From Amblyomma americanum (Eukaryota > Arthropoda > Arachnida > Ixodida > Ixodidae): 64,000 bases of DNA. The stretch's first letter is position 1, and each line of letters begins with the position of its first letter. The notes beneath the pieces are model-generated. The model had not been told where the DNA came from and made no database searches. It saw only the letters and a program-made list of their open reading frames with translations. The stretch is from NCBI RefSeq assembly GCF_052857255.1, contig NC_135505.1, forward strand, positions 65,326,149 through 65,390,148, given 5' to 3'. Both the position numbers and the translations under genes were made by a program. Positions 10,684 through 21,694 of this stretch are shown piece after piece.

Positions 10684-12069
10684 GTGCTAATCATCCCCAA
10701 TATGAATGAAGACCGAAGATCACAGATAAAGACCCTACTCCAAAGCAAAGGGGATGTGTTTTCGGATGTGCCGGGCAAAACGGATGTCATATGTTGCAGA
10801 CTAGATCTCTCTACAGATAGACCAACCAGCGTGAAGCAATACCCACTACCTTTAGCAGCCCAAATATTAATTGAAAATAAGGTGCTGGATATGTTGGAGC
10901 GTAGTGTGCTTGAGAGGTCGTGGTAACCATACAATGCGCCTCTCGCGGTTGTCGAAAAACCCGATGGTACTAATCGACGGTGTGTAGATTTTCGTCGGCT
11001 ACATGACATCATAGTACCCGATGCCGAACCCATACCACGAGCGGACGTGGTGTTCGCTAAGGTGGCACACAAAAGGTTTTTTCTAAAATTGACTTAGCTA
11101 AAGGGTATTGGCATATACCAATGGAAGACTCATTTAAAGAGAAGACTGCGTTTTCGTGCTAGGCGGGTTTTTTCCAGTATAAATTCATACTTTTTGGTTT
11201 GAAGACAGCATCTGCAATATTCACGAAGCGGATGAGGAAGGTTATGGATGGGCTGCAAAATGTAGAACACTATATTGTTGACATCCTTGTGGCAACAGAT
11301 ACGTGGAAAGAGCATGTAATTACACTGAAAAAACTATTTGATAGAATTCAGCAAGCCAGGTTCACCATAAAACCGGCAAAATATGAGGTGGGCTTTAAAG
11401 CCATTTCTTTTCTCGGACACAAGCTGGGGATGGGCCGCATCGCGACGAAAGACGACTTTTTGGAAAAAATACAGCGGGCCCAGACACCGACGACCAAGAA
11501 AGACGTACAGTCGTTTCTGGGTTTATCGGGATACTGCAGGGACTTTATTCCCGATTATGCCCACATAGCCGACCCGCTTGTCGAAATCACTAAGAAGGGG
11601 GCAAGCAATAAGCTGTATTCGACTGCGGAACATGAAAATGCATTCGTGATGTTAAAAGGGCATATGGCAAAACCGCCCGTACTGCTTGCTCCGAATCTGG
11701 ATTGAGTTCGGGATTTGCACTGAATCTTCAGACCGAGCTTTAGGAGCCGTACTCTTGCAAGAGAATCGCGTGCTACATCCTGTATTTTTTGCAAGCAAGA
11801 GATTATCGGGTAGTGAACGCAACTTCTCCACTGTTGAAAAGGAATGTTTGGCGGTGGTGTGGGCGGTAAAGAATTCCCACATTTATCTTCATGGAAGACA
11901 TTTCAGGATTCAAACAGATCATCAGCCGCTTGAATACTTAACCAAGGCCAAGATGAGCAATTTTAAAGTCATGAGATGGAGTTTGGCCTTTCAAGAATGC
12001 TCAGTTCAGGTGGAATATAATAATGGCAGAGATAACGTTGGAGCGGACTTCATGAGTAGAGCTAACTGA
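10684..12069 (+). pseudogene. pol: RT and RNase H of Gmr1-like element
   Basis: RT begins with a RSQIKTLLQSKGDVFSDVPGKTD leader and runs PYNAPLAVVEKPDGTNRRCVDFRRLHD, with frameshifts near 10920 and 11070. The LVATD box reads EHYIVDILVATD (about 11265-11300), so the usual YIDD has become YIVD. Downstream are FLGHKLGMGRI and FLGLSGYCRDFIPDYA. RNase H (about 11700-12069) has ERNFSTVEKECLAVVWAV and QTDHQPLEYLTKA, but the first Asp motif reads CTESS. The frame ends at TAA/TGA after NVGADFMSRAN with no integrase following. This ending supports the INT-RT-RH order. Confidence 0.85.
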
Positions 12070-12426
12070 ACAGCTATAGGTATCTCTGGGATGTATCTTG
12101 TTGTTGCTGTGTTAATGTATCTCTGGGATTTATCTTGTGGTTGTTGCTGTTGTTGGTGTTATGTTATTATACAAGGGAGTGTGTTGTGGACATCAACATA
12201 TTTATTAAGGACTCTGTACGGACAACGGCAGTGGTGTGTTAGTGTTCTGAAAACGCAGCTTGGTGTGCTGTGTTAGTGATGTGCTCTTGGTGTGTGCTGG
12301 ACATCTGCGGTGTATTGTGTGCGGGGTACAGAATCGCCACAGAAGATAGTCGGTTGGCTGGAGTGCTTGAAGATGAGTATGACGTGAGCAGTTCTTCTTG
12401 GAAAAACTTTTGAGAGAGGGGGCCCT
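12070..12426 (+). other. 3' untranslated leader to polypurine tract of Gmr1-like element
   Basis: No coding potential is seen. Two copies of a TATCTCTGGGATNTATCTTGT-like unit stand at about 12078 and 12117. The polypurine tract GAGAGAGGGGGCCCT ends at the 3' LTR. Confidence 0.6.
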
Positions 12427-13241
12427 TGTCACATATAATAAGGAGTCCAAAATAAAATTATCTAGGAGTGAAGTGTGAAGAAGACGACGTGGATTAACCG
12501 AAGAATAAAGAACAAGCATTCGGTAAGGTGGAGAGAAATGTTTGGTGGAAAAGCATTCAGTGAGGTGGAGAGAGATGATTGGTGGAGAAGAGAAGGAGAA
12601 GACGAAGACAAGGCTTACGTTTATTAACGCCAAGGCTATAAAAGGGCGAGGGAGAGCGAGACACGGGAGGGAAGAACAGAGAAGCGGAGGCTCCGGCGGG
12701 TCAGGGACGCTTTGGCTGGAAGAGAGCAACGCCGGCTGCAACTTCGGTGAGCTCGCGTTCTACGGCTTCGCATCATGGACTTCCTGCCATGCTTGAGCCC
12801 ATTCCGGGGAGTCAACAGAGGAAGCTACCTCCTGCTACGGCCAGGGGTGTCTCCAAAACTGTTGCCACCCATCCGGGGGATGCCCCTAATGCCACGAACA
12901 CCGGCATCACCTCCACGGGTGCTTGGACCGGAAAGTTATACGACGCAGCCTGCGACCCCAGCAGCGACGCCAGCCCGAGCACGTCGAACGCCAACTCGAC
13001 GCCGGCTACTGGATCCATTCAACGAACGCCGCCACTAACAGTATAGCGCTAATAGTAGACGCTGGGAGAAGTGTTCCCGGGTCCTGTGTATTTTTATTCT
13101 TTGTGTTTTGTGTTAGTTTTGTTAGCTTTGTGTTCTAGTGTGTGTGTCACGTAGGGTGTATTAAATGTGCGTCTGTGCTGGTACACCTGTCGCCTAGTCC
13201 ATTCTTTCGGGTCCGAGTGTTGTCCGGGGGGATCCGTGACA
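12427..13241 (+). repeat. 3' LTR of Gmr1-like element
   Basis: This 815-bp copy pairs with the 5' LTR and shares TGTCACATATAATAAG at its start, the TATAAAAGGGCGAGGGAGAGCG segment and GTGACA at its end. It carries a local duplication of a GCATTCGGTAAGGTGGAGAG-like unit near 12515-12575 that is absent from the 5' LTR. Confidence 0.9.
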
Positions 13242-13282
13242 GCATACGCCATTGGAGCTGCCACTAGAAAACCATGACGCGT

Positions 13283-15240
13283 GCGGTTCAGTTATGTCAA
13301 ATGCCTTCTGCAGGGTATACTCTATTTGGCCGTCATTCCCAGTGGTTACCCACAGGGGGATGTCGTCCGCGTATAAGGTTTGCCGCAGCCCCGGCAAGGC
13401 GGCAAGTTTGGGGGTAGTGTAACCAGTGCAAGGTTAAACAGGAAAATATAGAGCGCCGAGCCTTGTGGCGTGCTTCGGCTTCCCAGAGGAATGGGCTCCG
13501 ATTTGAGGCCACCTAATGCAAGCTCTGCAGACCGCTCGGATAGGAATGGTCGGATATAGTTGAATGTCCATTCTTCTGGGTCTATTTTAGAGAGGTTCGT
13601 GAGAATGGTCTCTCGCGAGACGTTTTCTAAGGCCTTGTTCAGGTATAGCCCAGCACTACCTTCGTCCCGGTCCGGCTTGCAGGGCCCAGCACGTCCTTCT
13701 TAACCTGAAGCATCAAGTCCTGCGTAGGCAAGCTACCCCTAAAGCCACTCATTGGGGGAGGAAATATATCGCTGTCTTCTGCGTAATTTAGCAATCGGTT
13801 AAGGATGACATGTCCATGAGTTTACCGATTCAAGACGTGATGGCGATGGGCTGCAGATTCTCGATCGAGAGATTTTTTCCCGGTTTGGAGATGAATATCA
13901 CCCGTGCATGCCTCGATTCTTGTGGATCTCGCCTGCCTTCCAGTAGATGTTCATTAGGTCGTTTATTGCCGCGACAGACTTGGGTTCTAGGTTTGTGAGC
14001 GTCTTGTTCGACACTCCGTGCAGTCCAGCCGCGTAGGTGGTACGGAGCTGACCCAGAGCAAACCAGACCTCAGAATTTACGATGTCTGATTCCAGGATCT
14101 CATTGGTGAGGCCCTCGTATGCGGGTAGGGATTCTGTAAGCGACGTGTTCAGGTAGCGTTCCCGCAGTTCGGCGAGTAGCTCTGCGTCTGTACCCTAATA
14201 CCGATGAATAAGTCTTGTCGAGTTGGTCGCCTTGTGTGGATTTTTTGCCCGTTGGGTCGAGCAGGTAGCGGAGCAAAAGCCATATTGTGTTGCATTTCAC
14301 TTTTCCACTCATATTTTCATAAATTGCAAAAATTTTTTGGAGTTACAGTGTGTACGTTTCGATTTGGCGTTCAAGTTGTGCCATGCGCTTGCGTAAGTTT
14401 CTGTTGTGTCTCTGTTTCTTTCAGAGATTTAGCAGGCTGGTGTGCGCTTCCCACATCTGGAGAGAGTTTATTGTCTGTCATATGATGCGGTTCCTCTGTA
14501 GGCCCCTCGACCGTGGTGGTTTTGACGTCGTCTTTGAGTGCAGCGATCCACTCCATCAGGTCGTTGATCTGACTGGGGCAGTCTGTTCTCGTAAGCGTCT
14601 GAACCTATCCCAGTCGGTAATGCAAGTGCGCATGGGGTGCAGTTCGTGCAATTTCGTGTCAGATGTCGTGGCTGGTATGTAATGGTCGCTTCGCAGCGTA
14701 TGTTTTGTGTTGGAACAGCGGGCGTCACGAACATATTTGGGGAGAGTGAGATCCGGTGAGCTATCTATGCTAACGCTTATTCCGATACGCGTGTTTTCCT
14801 GGGAATCATTGTCACCGCTTGAAGCTTTTGGGGTTGTTTTTTTCGATAACCCCAGCAGAATGATGGGCGTTAAAGTCGCCTACCACCAGGACTTGTGCAC
14901 TGGCGACCAGGCGCGTGGCTTTAAGCAGAAGGTCGGGAATTGCTGACCCTCTGTCTTTTTCCTCGGCACACTTTCTAGTAACGAGTATTGTTCGTTAGAA
15001 CTGTCTTGTATCGCCGTAATGCTGTGTTGCACATAGGTAGCGCTGAACAGGGCCGTCGCCGTCGTCACTGCGTTCGAGGGGGGAATGAATGCTTTATAGC
15101 ATGGTAATTTCGCCGGGCCGCTAGCTTCTTCAAGGGCTACCACGTGCGGTTGCTTACCAAGGTTTTAGATGCGAAACTGCAGGTTTCCCTGTTTGTTGCG
15201 GAACCCCCTGCAGTTCCACTGGCAGACCTCAACTTGTTGG
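13283..15240 (-). pseudogene. LINE-1 ORF2, N-terminal half (endonuclease and RT)
   Basis: Minus strand. QWNCRGFRNK near 15215 is the first endonuclease motif of LINE AP-type nucleases, followed by the VALEEASGPAKLP block (15143-15100), where ALQE is usual. Motifs for SPDLT and SDHY follow near 14760-14680 in shifted frames. RT pieces include SKPGKKS, then PTQDLMLQ near 13700. The active-site region YADDIPLW is intact at about 13380-13357. Multiple stops and frameshifts break the frame. The end at 13283 abuts the target duplication, and the protein resumes at 6268. Confidence 0.75.
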
Positions 15241-15471
15241 CGAGAGGCCGTGGTGGGATATGGTGGGGATGATTACGGGCAAGGTCGCGACTGGTGGCAT
15301 AGCGTTACGGCTTGCCTCCAAGGCCGCGAGGCGCTCCCCTACTTGATTGAAAAATGTAGAGATGTTTGTACCAAGCAGGGTTACTTTCCTCTTAAGATTT
15401 GTAAGTTTTTCCTCCAGACCACTAAATTTGTTCTCGAGGGCGTTCATTTCGGCTCTTATCTTGTCTGTACC

Positions 15472-17250
15472 CTAAGGTTTGATTGTCGGTTGCGGTTTGT
15501 CCTCCCGGGACGCTTCCGCAGCGCCTTTCGATCCGGAGACCTCGTCGGAAGGAGCCGGCCTTTTGCGGTTCATGCGGCTATCCGCCTCCATCGCATTAGT
15601 GGTGGAGGGTATAGCGCTTAGCGCGGGAGAGGGGGGCATGCGAGATACGAGGGGCATGGCTGTAGAGGGGGGTTGTAGTAATTTAAACGGTCTTTTCATT
15701 TCGGCCGCCTCTTTCTGCAATTGCTCAATAGTTTCGTCTCTGCATGGTATTTTAGCTAGGAGCTCCTTCTCGCGAGCCGTATAGTTTTGGAGGCCGTATC
15801 CGGCCAGCTCACCTGTTTCTTCGAGCAGCTTCCACGCCTGCTCCTGCTCGCACTCCTCCCTCTGTCCTTGCTTCCCTGCCTCGAACTGGCACCCTGGTTC
15901 GACGACAGTGGTGGGAAGGAGGTGCATCTGTCGCCGGAATTGCTGCCGCGACGGCGGCTCGACGATCAGTTTCCGGCCTTGTCTCTGGAACGCGTCTTTT
16001 TTCCGGACTGCTGGTTGCTTTCCTCAATTTGCTTCTTTCGTTGTCGGTTATGTCTGGGCCGGTGGTCCACGAAGCGATGCTTGCAGTTCTTGCTGTCGGT
16101 GTTGTGAGCGCTTTTGCACACAATGCACTTTGGCCTGCACGTGTGCGCTTCCCCTCGGCTGAAAGAGTGTGTTCATCGCCGCATCTGAGGCACAGTTGGG
16201 TCATGGGTTTGTAGCAGACGTCCGCCGATGACCGACCCTTCTGCAGTTGACACAGGTTTCGACCTGCTCCCTGTACGGGTGCACACGCAAAGGACACTCC
16301 CAATAGCCGATGGTGTCTGGAGCCCTCTTGCCGGAGAAAGTCACCAGAATGGACATTGATTGTCCGTGGCCGCGAACATCCACCACCGGAATCCCTTGGC
16401 TGCGCTTCAGAAATCCCGGTCGGACCTCATCGGCTGTTCCGCCATCGTATGCATAAATATGACGCATGTCGTGGAGTCGTCCGGTGCTGACACGTACAAT
16501 GTCACTTCGTACGCATTGACGTCCATCTTGAGTGTCAGGTTGCTGTACACCGAAGCTCTGAGCTTATTTGGTGTGCTAATGGTAAATGCTTTGTTAACTG
16601 TGTTAACACAAGGACTGTCTTCTTTCACCATCTTTTCAAGCGGTAGGTCGAACGCTGCACATGTACCCCGGAGAATATTGCGCAGAGCGATGGTGTGCAA
16701 ATCCATAGTCTTTTGCTGGTAGACGTGGGTGTGGTGCCTGCCTACGTCGGGCAGGTGAATTTTTCAGAAGAGCAGATTTGGACTTGCCTTCGCTGCGAGG
16801 AACGCTGGTAGCGGTGTCGTGCTCCTTCTCCGGCATCGCCGGCGCGTTTGTCGGGTCAGCGTTCCCTTGAATGGCGTTCTTCTCTCCGGGGTGCCGGTAG
16901 CGTTCTTGCCGGTTGAAAATGGTCGTCCATTCTCCTTCGGCAAGCTGCGCCGGAGTAATGTCTTCGCCCTCTACAGGGCATTCCATGATGCGATCGTTCT
17001 GGGTGGTCCGCGTGGCGAGCGGGTCCCAGCGGCGCGACACCGGTGTTCAGCCTTATCTTGGGCCAAACGCTGTTCAACAAATGTTGACACTTGAAGTCCC
17101 GAAAGATGGGTGACTATTTGTCGTACTTGGCGAAATCTGGTATCAGTTGGCATGAAGCACCTGTCCTTATCCTTCGCACAATTCACAGGAACAGAAGTTA
17201 ACGAAAATCTCCAAAAAGTGGTCACGAGGTCAGAGGCCATTCGGTGCACG
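15472..17250 (-). pseudogene. LINE-1 ORF1 (Gag-like, CCHC knuckles, coiled coil)
   Basis: In minus order: an N-terminal region (STFVEQRLAQDKAEHRCRAAG, frame starting upstream of 17100), a charged linker (17040-16700), and a globular part (SPDDSTT-like block, 16700-16400). Next comes VETCVNCRRVGHR, the first CCHC knuckle, at about 16260-16215, followed by LCLRCGDEHTLSAEGKRT. A helical segment, LLAKIPCRDETIEQLQKEAAEMKR, lies at about 15770-15690, and a Lys/Arg-rich tail ends at 15472. ORF1 proteins of this kind bind the LINE RNA. Four frames are needed to read it through, so it is decayed. A further coiled-coil piece lies at 15447-15229. Confidence 0.75.
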
Positions 17251-17544
17251 TCCGCACTGCTCGGAGCCTCAGGTGTAGCCCAGGACTTCGAGAAATGTCG
17301 TGATATTTATGAAGATGAGAGAGTGGTTCAACAGAGAAAGTAAAGACAAAGAAATGGACGAGATATCGACGGGTGATAGGGTAAGGAGGAAGAAGACGAT
17401 CGAACGAGGTAGTGTGTGTAAGTGTGTTAATAACATTTAATGAGCAGCATAAATCGAGGTTAGTTAGGAAGCCTGAATTTCAGGGGCCATTGGATTTTTC
17501 CGGCCATCTTGGTAAGTTCAAAGAAAAGCTGGCAGCCGGAACGT

Positions 17545-18434
17545 TTAATTCAATTTAGTAGAGATAGGATACACTTTATTGCTCTAACAAGGTTTTTCGG
17601 TCAGGCAGAGGTCTTCGTATTCAAGCATATGTCTCCCTCCGTCTTGCAGAGGTCAGCGCCCCTATTCCAGGGCACCGCTGAGTTTGGCCGCTCGCTGTGC
17701 ATGGATGACCAATCCTCTTTGGAGGATTGGGTTGCCGCTGGAGAGCACACTCTCCCACTGCTTCGCACTCAGATTTTCTGAGCCATGGAATGCTTTATTT
17801 CTGTCACATTCCCAAGTAACATGGTATAGGGTGGTGTTGCACCGCACCATAGGCAGATGTCCCTGTATTGGTTCGGGAACATTTTGCTGAGGATGCGTAA
17901 ATTGGGGAAGCTTCCGGTTTGCAGCTTCCTTCAGTAAACTGCTTCTTGTTGGTTTAATTTGTTGTGGGGAGGAGGATACTTTAGTCTCGCCTCTCTGTAA
18001 TAATTTAGAATGTCGGAGTACGTCGGGACTGCCCTCAAAAAATCCTCCGAGTCTTCGTTCAAGAGTGCTCGGCTAGTGTACTCGCGAGTGACTCTATCGA
18101 CCCTTTGGTTGCCTTCTATCTCGGTGTGTCCCGGTATCCAGAAAAGGGTGTGTCTAATGTGATCTTTGGGAAGGCCTGCGTGGAAAAGGATTTGAAGCGC
18201 TTTATGACATATTCTGCAATTGATATAGTTACGGCATGCCTCTTCTGAATCTGTGAGGATTGTTAAGGACTGATTCGCGCTATAACCCTCCGCGGCCGCT
18301 AGAGCAACAGCCATTTCCTCTCCCACGGTTACTGTGCAGTCCCGTGCTGACGCGCAAGTGATCTTCGTATAGTCTGAGACTATTACTGTGGCGAATTTTA
18401 ATAGATTTTGTAGAGAACTCGCCGCACATAACAA
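17545..18434 (-). pseudogene. LINE-3 3' fragment: RNase H and tail
   Basis: Minus strand. The 167-residue frame 18434-17931 holds an RNase H domain of the LINE type: TVGEEMAVALAAAEG (catalytic Glu), LTILTDSEEACRNY (Asp) and HTLFWIPGHTEIEGNQRVD (His motif). The tail at 17850-17660 (YHVTWECDRNKAFHG, KQWESVLSSGNP) is the C-terminal zinc-finger-like region, frameshifted. An AATAAA on the minus strand (17574-17579) gives a 3' end near 17550. The sequence differs clearly from LINE-1 RNase H, so it is another I-like subfamily. The fragment is 5'-truncated, and LINE-1 follows it directly in the same orientation. Confidence 0.8.
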
Positions 18435-19045
18435 TAATTCGGAGTTTCTGAGAAATCTCGAAATGTGCAGATGGAGTTCACGCAGTAAAAAGACGAGCTC
18501 AGATTCTGTTTATTTTTACTTTGATCTTTTGCAGCGTGCCTTGTGTCCTACATAAATGGTCCCGCCTGTGTCATCGTCTGCAATCCCACTCCCACCGCGG
18601 TCAGTGTGCACCAACCCATCAGCTTGAAGACAGTGTTCTCCTATGACCAAGTAGGCACATTACCACATCTTCGAAAGGATCATTCAGAGGAGGTATGGCT
18701 TAAATAAAAAATCATGCTGAGTTCAAAGGTATAACTTCGCACGTCGGCAGTTGCAGCATAGTTCAACTTATATGGTAACTTACGGAAGTAATCTGAGACA
18801 ATAGTACCTCTTCCGAATGCTTGCGAGCGAACGACTGACTCCTAAGTGGCTGGCAGCTGATTCGTCATGATAAGCGTTGAAGATATCTGGCCGTAGCTCA
18901 CATTATACGACGAGTGTTGCTGTGCAAACTGCGTGAAGCAAGCTAGGGAAGAAGATAAGTGCATGGTTGGTTGGTTGGAAGCACTGATGGGCCCCCCGGA
19001 GGTATGTCATGGTGCCGAGAGCCGGAGGGCCGATAGGCTGACGAC
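18435..19045. other. Non-coding stretch
   Basis: Nothing is recognised apart from a short GGTTGGTTGGTTGG run near 18966. It may include the decayed 5' part of the LINE-3 fragment. Confidence 0.35.
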
Positions 19046-19430
19046 CTAAGCCTTCCGCTTTCTAAAAAACCGCGAAAACCATTCGACGGCAAGCAGCTGG
19101 TAGGTCCCAAACAACCCTGAAAGTCGTGGAGGGGCCCGAGGTAGCTGACCCCACGTTAGGTTTTCCTGGCTCCGGCGGTCGGGGCCCGTTGCGTTTGTGG
19201 GTGGTCGGGCATACCGTGAGCGGGGTCGCACCATTGGGCAATCTCGATGCTCTCCCTGTACTGGCCAGACAGGCCAGTAATGGAGTCGAGACAAATGAAG
19301 GATCAGCGAAAAACCTCGCTTTCCCCCTTCCCATCCCAATCCCCATAACCCGTTCATCGAACCCCTTCCGCTGCGTCCCAGGGGAGATCAGGGGAGTCTC
19401 CCCGGGCCCACTTCCCCGGCTGTGGGTCAC
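19046..19430 (-). pseudogene. GC-rich open segment of unknown origin, possibly a LINE 5' region
   Basis: Two overlapping minus-strand frames (103 and 122 residues) and one plus-strand frame are open here because the sequence is GC-rich. The longer minus frame (GETPLISPGTQRKGFDERV, then rich in Pro, Gly and Arg) has no domain I recognise. It is compositionally unlike its AT-rich flanks and reads like a retroelement leader. I cannot assign a function, and non-coding status is equally likely. Confidence 0.25.
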
Positions 19431-19597
19431 TATGTAGCTTCTTACCCTCCATCATTTTTTTCCATTTTCCCACCTAGGGGTGGCAAAAGTTTACCAAAGC
19501 GTTCAGGCCTTTTCATTTCTTTTAAGATTGAATTAAGCCTGTTATACGTCAGTGGTGCGGGCAGGGACTTACTATTTTGCGTTATTTTTAGGTTGAC

Positions 19598-20130
19598 CTA
19601 ACCTAACGAATGTTCAAACTGCGTTTGTAGAGGTCGACAGTTGCCATGGCGAAGGGCTGCGTCCACGAAGGAAATCATGCGGAAGATAAACTTTGCAGCC
19701 TTGCCGCTCCTCGATGAGCTGTGCTTGCTTGGGGTCCGTCCTTTGCAGCTGCGAGAATGGGTTGCACTAATGGCACAAATAAAATAGTAATCTTCGGCTA
19801 TTCCTTCCGAATCCAGGTCCATAGGCGCGCGTGATAACAATCGGCATCTGGGTGCTTCTGTTCCGACATGTACACGACCGTTCGTTGTACTCTTGGAAGT
19901 ATAGGATCTATCTAGCCAACCACCAAGAAAGGTCTTTACGGGGCGATGGTCGCTGACAACACGCAAGTGACTTCGGGAGATGTGTGGCCGAAACTCGCGG
20001 ATGGTCAATATTACCGCGAGGCCTTCTTTCTCAGCCGTCGACTACTTGTCTTCAGACAGTAAGCGTAAGCGACAATTCGTCCTTCCACTGTATCAGGGCC
20101 ACCTCAATTTCAGCGTTGCAGGCCTCAATG
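19598..20130 (-). pseudogene. pol: Ty3/gypsy RNase H remnant
   Basis: Minus strand, in several frames: EACNAEIEVALIQWKDEL (first Asp region, Asp lost) near 20130-20075; CRLRLLSEDK then STAEKEGLAVI near 20060-20010; and EFRPHISRSHLRVVSDHRPVKT near 20000-19930 (the SDHRPL motif). LSRAPMDLDSEGIAED near 19815-19775 is the end of RNase H leading to integrase. Downstream sequence no longer follows an integrase. The integrase remnant at 3370-4395 is on the same strand and would be the next domain, so the two may be halves of one old element opened by the LINE nest. Confidence 0.6.
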
Positions 20131-21442
20131 TGAATACACTACAGCCGGCAGTGTTCGAAACTGTAGCCGTGCAGACTTTTTTACGACTCATCTCGCTTAC
20201 ATTTCGAGAGCGTCTTGCTGACCCCATACGGTCTCGCGATCACTGTGTCAGCATATTGAAACATTTTTGATGTGGCGTCAAAGCAGTTTACTAGCCTGGC
20301 GTCGACTACCATACATTGCCATGTCCCATTTCGTACAACGTGTGCATGCCTGCCTGTTTCTCAGGCATACGTGGACTTGGTGACACTGGACTATTATCAG
20401 TTCCTTTAGGGATGGCCTATAGCTTATATATAGCTCATACCAAGAAGCACGGGCAGTCATTTGTGTCTGTGTAGCTCCTCCTGAACTAGCCGCTCTTGTG
20501 AGCGCGTGATGTGCGACACTTCCGTTTGTGCCCTGCGATGTGTGCACGCGGCGAATTTCGCTTCGTGGTGCCAACTAAGGAAAACAATGCAAAATGGTTT
20601 TAGACTCTGGTACGTGCGAGTTGAACCGAGTATTGTTTGTACCCCTTTCGCGACAGTACTCGCTACTGTTACTTCGTTTTGTATGGGGAATTGACGTTAC
20701 TAAGAGCAGTTCGTGCAATGAAATTGTGTTTAAAACCAGTTAGGCGAATATGGTTACTGCCAGGCACATGCGTTTTCAATGCCACGCTGTGCCGAGACAC
20801 GCAGAGTGATGCTTGCGAGGCACGTTATACAGGCGCTCTTATTGACGCATGCGCTGCTCCGGTGGCAGCGTAGCAGGTCGATAGAGGGGGGGGGGACAAA
20901 GCGTTTGTTAATAGTTTGGGCTCCGTGTTCCACCTTTCCTGTGGCGCCTTGTTCTCCAACCTTTCTGGCACCACGGTAACTTCAGCGGGCAGCAAAAGGG
21001 AGATAAAAGCATTGCATGCTGGACGTGTATTGCCCAACACAAATGACACTGCGAAAACATTTTTTAGCCATTTTAACGTTTGCGCATTGCTGATACTACA
21101 AGCATAGCTAAGGCTTGACGATTGGTTGCCACATGATCGTCCCAATGAACTACACGTTTACCTGGTGCTGTCTATGATATCCCTCTCGTTCTTTTTTTGC
21201 AATAAAGCCCTTCGACAGTCTTCATAAGCCATATAGTATGCTATTCATAATTTAGGTCTTTCATCACCACGGCCTAAACAACGCTGGTCATCATACTTTT
21301 AGGAACGAGTTTTCCAGTTTATTGTTCTTATTGTTGAAAAAGGCACCAATACGGAGATCTCGAAAGATGCACTCAAGCGATACCCAACTGCTCGAGGCTG
21401 AATATGACAGATGCCGGTCGCTGTAGGCACGGACAGAATGAA
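20131..21442. other. Non-coding stretch
   Basis: No domain was recognised on either strand. There is a 10-G run near 20884. Open frames here are short and unsupported. Confidence 0.4.
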
Positions 21443-21694
21443 GTGCTATCAGGAGCAATATGAGCAGGAACACGGGAGCGCGTGGCAGATAGCCTCACGC
21501 CCTGCTCGTGGCGATGAACGGCTGGCAGCACTTTGGAGAGCGCTCTGCTGCGTTGCCTGCTTCTTAAAAACGGAAGAACACAGCACCCTTTCCACCTTGG
21601 TTCTGAAAGCGGCCACCACGTATCGCTACAAGCAGGATTCGAGGCTATCAAGCACGCGCTCTCGTGTTCCTGCTCATATTGCTCGTGATAGTAC
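21443..21694. mobile_element. Foldback (palindromic) element
   Basis: The left arm from GTGCTATCAGGAGCAATATG (21443) is the near-perfect reverse complement of the right arm ending CATATTGCTCGTGATAGTAC (21694). Arms match well for about 80 bp, and the central 90 bp matches weakly. As a result both strands encode similar peptides (EQYEQEH and STRSRVPAHIA motifs occur in both directions). It looks like a foldback or MITE-type insertion. Terminal target duplications were not identified. Confidence 0.75.

Larger units (their letters stand above)
6831..13241 (+). mobile_element. Ty3/gypsy-type LTR retrotransposon with integrase before RT (Gmr1-like order)
   Basis: It is bounded by direct LTRs (6831-7650 and 12427-13241) that start TGTCACATATAA and end GTGACA. 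A purine-rich tract (GAGAGAGGGGGCCCT) lies immediately before the 3' LTR. Flanks GCAGA and GCATA may be a decayed 5-bp target duplication. The internal region holds a gag start, a Penelope-like insertion with an associated loss of most of gag, protease and the front of integrase, then the integrase end, RT and RNase H. RNase H ends at a stop, with no integrase between it and the 3' LTR. The unusual gene order is established knowledge for Gmr1-like gypsy elements. Assignment to that group is inference. Confidence 0.8.
4395..17540 (-). mobile_element. I-like LINE (LINE-1), split by nested insertions
   Basis: A near full-length non-LTR retrotransposon on the minus strand. In transcription order it holds a 5' leader (about 17540-17250), ORF1 with CCHC knuckles (17250-15472), ORF2 with an endonuclease and reverse transcriptase (about 15240-13283), then RT thumb and RNase H (6268-4471), and a 3' end with AATAAA on the minus strand (4401-4406). 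Removing the insert between the two GACGCGT copies (6262-6268 and 13276-13282) makes the ORF2 frame continuous across DITEPHAS/GAGHQCSHSKS. Presence of endonuclease, RT and RNase H places it in the I superfamily in the broad sense. Stops and frameshifts show it is dead. The exact 5' end is uncertain. Confidence 0.75.

Noticed and set aside
6831..13241. Two separate gypsy elements side by side, explaining the integrase before RT
   Set aside because: The integrase end and the RT leader share one reading frame without any LTR, polypurine tract or primer-binding site between them, and only one pair of LTRs is present.
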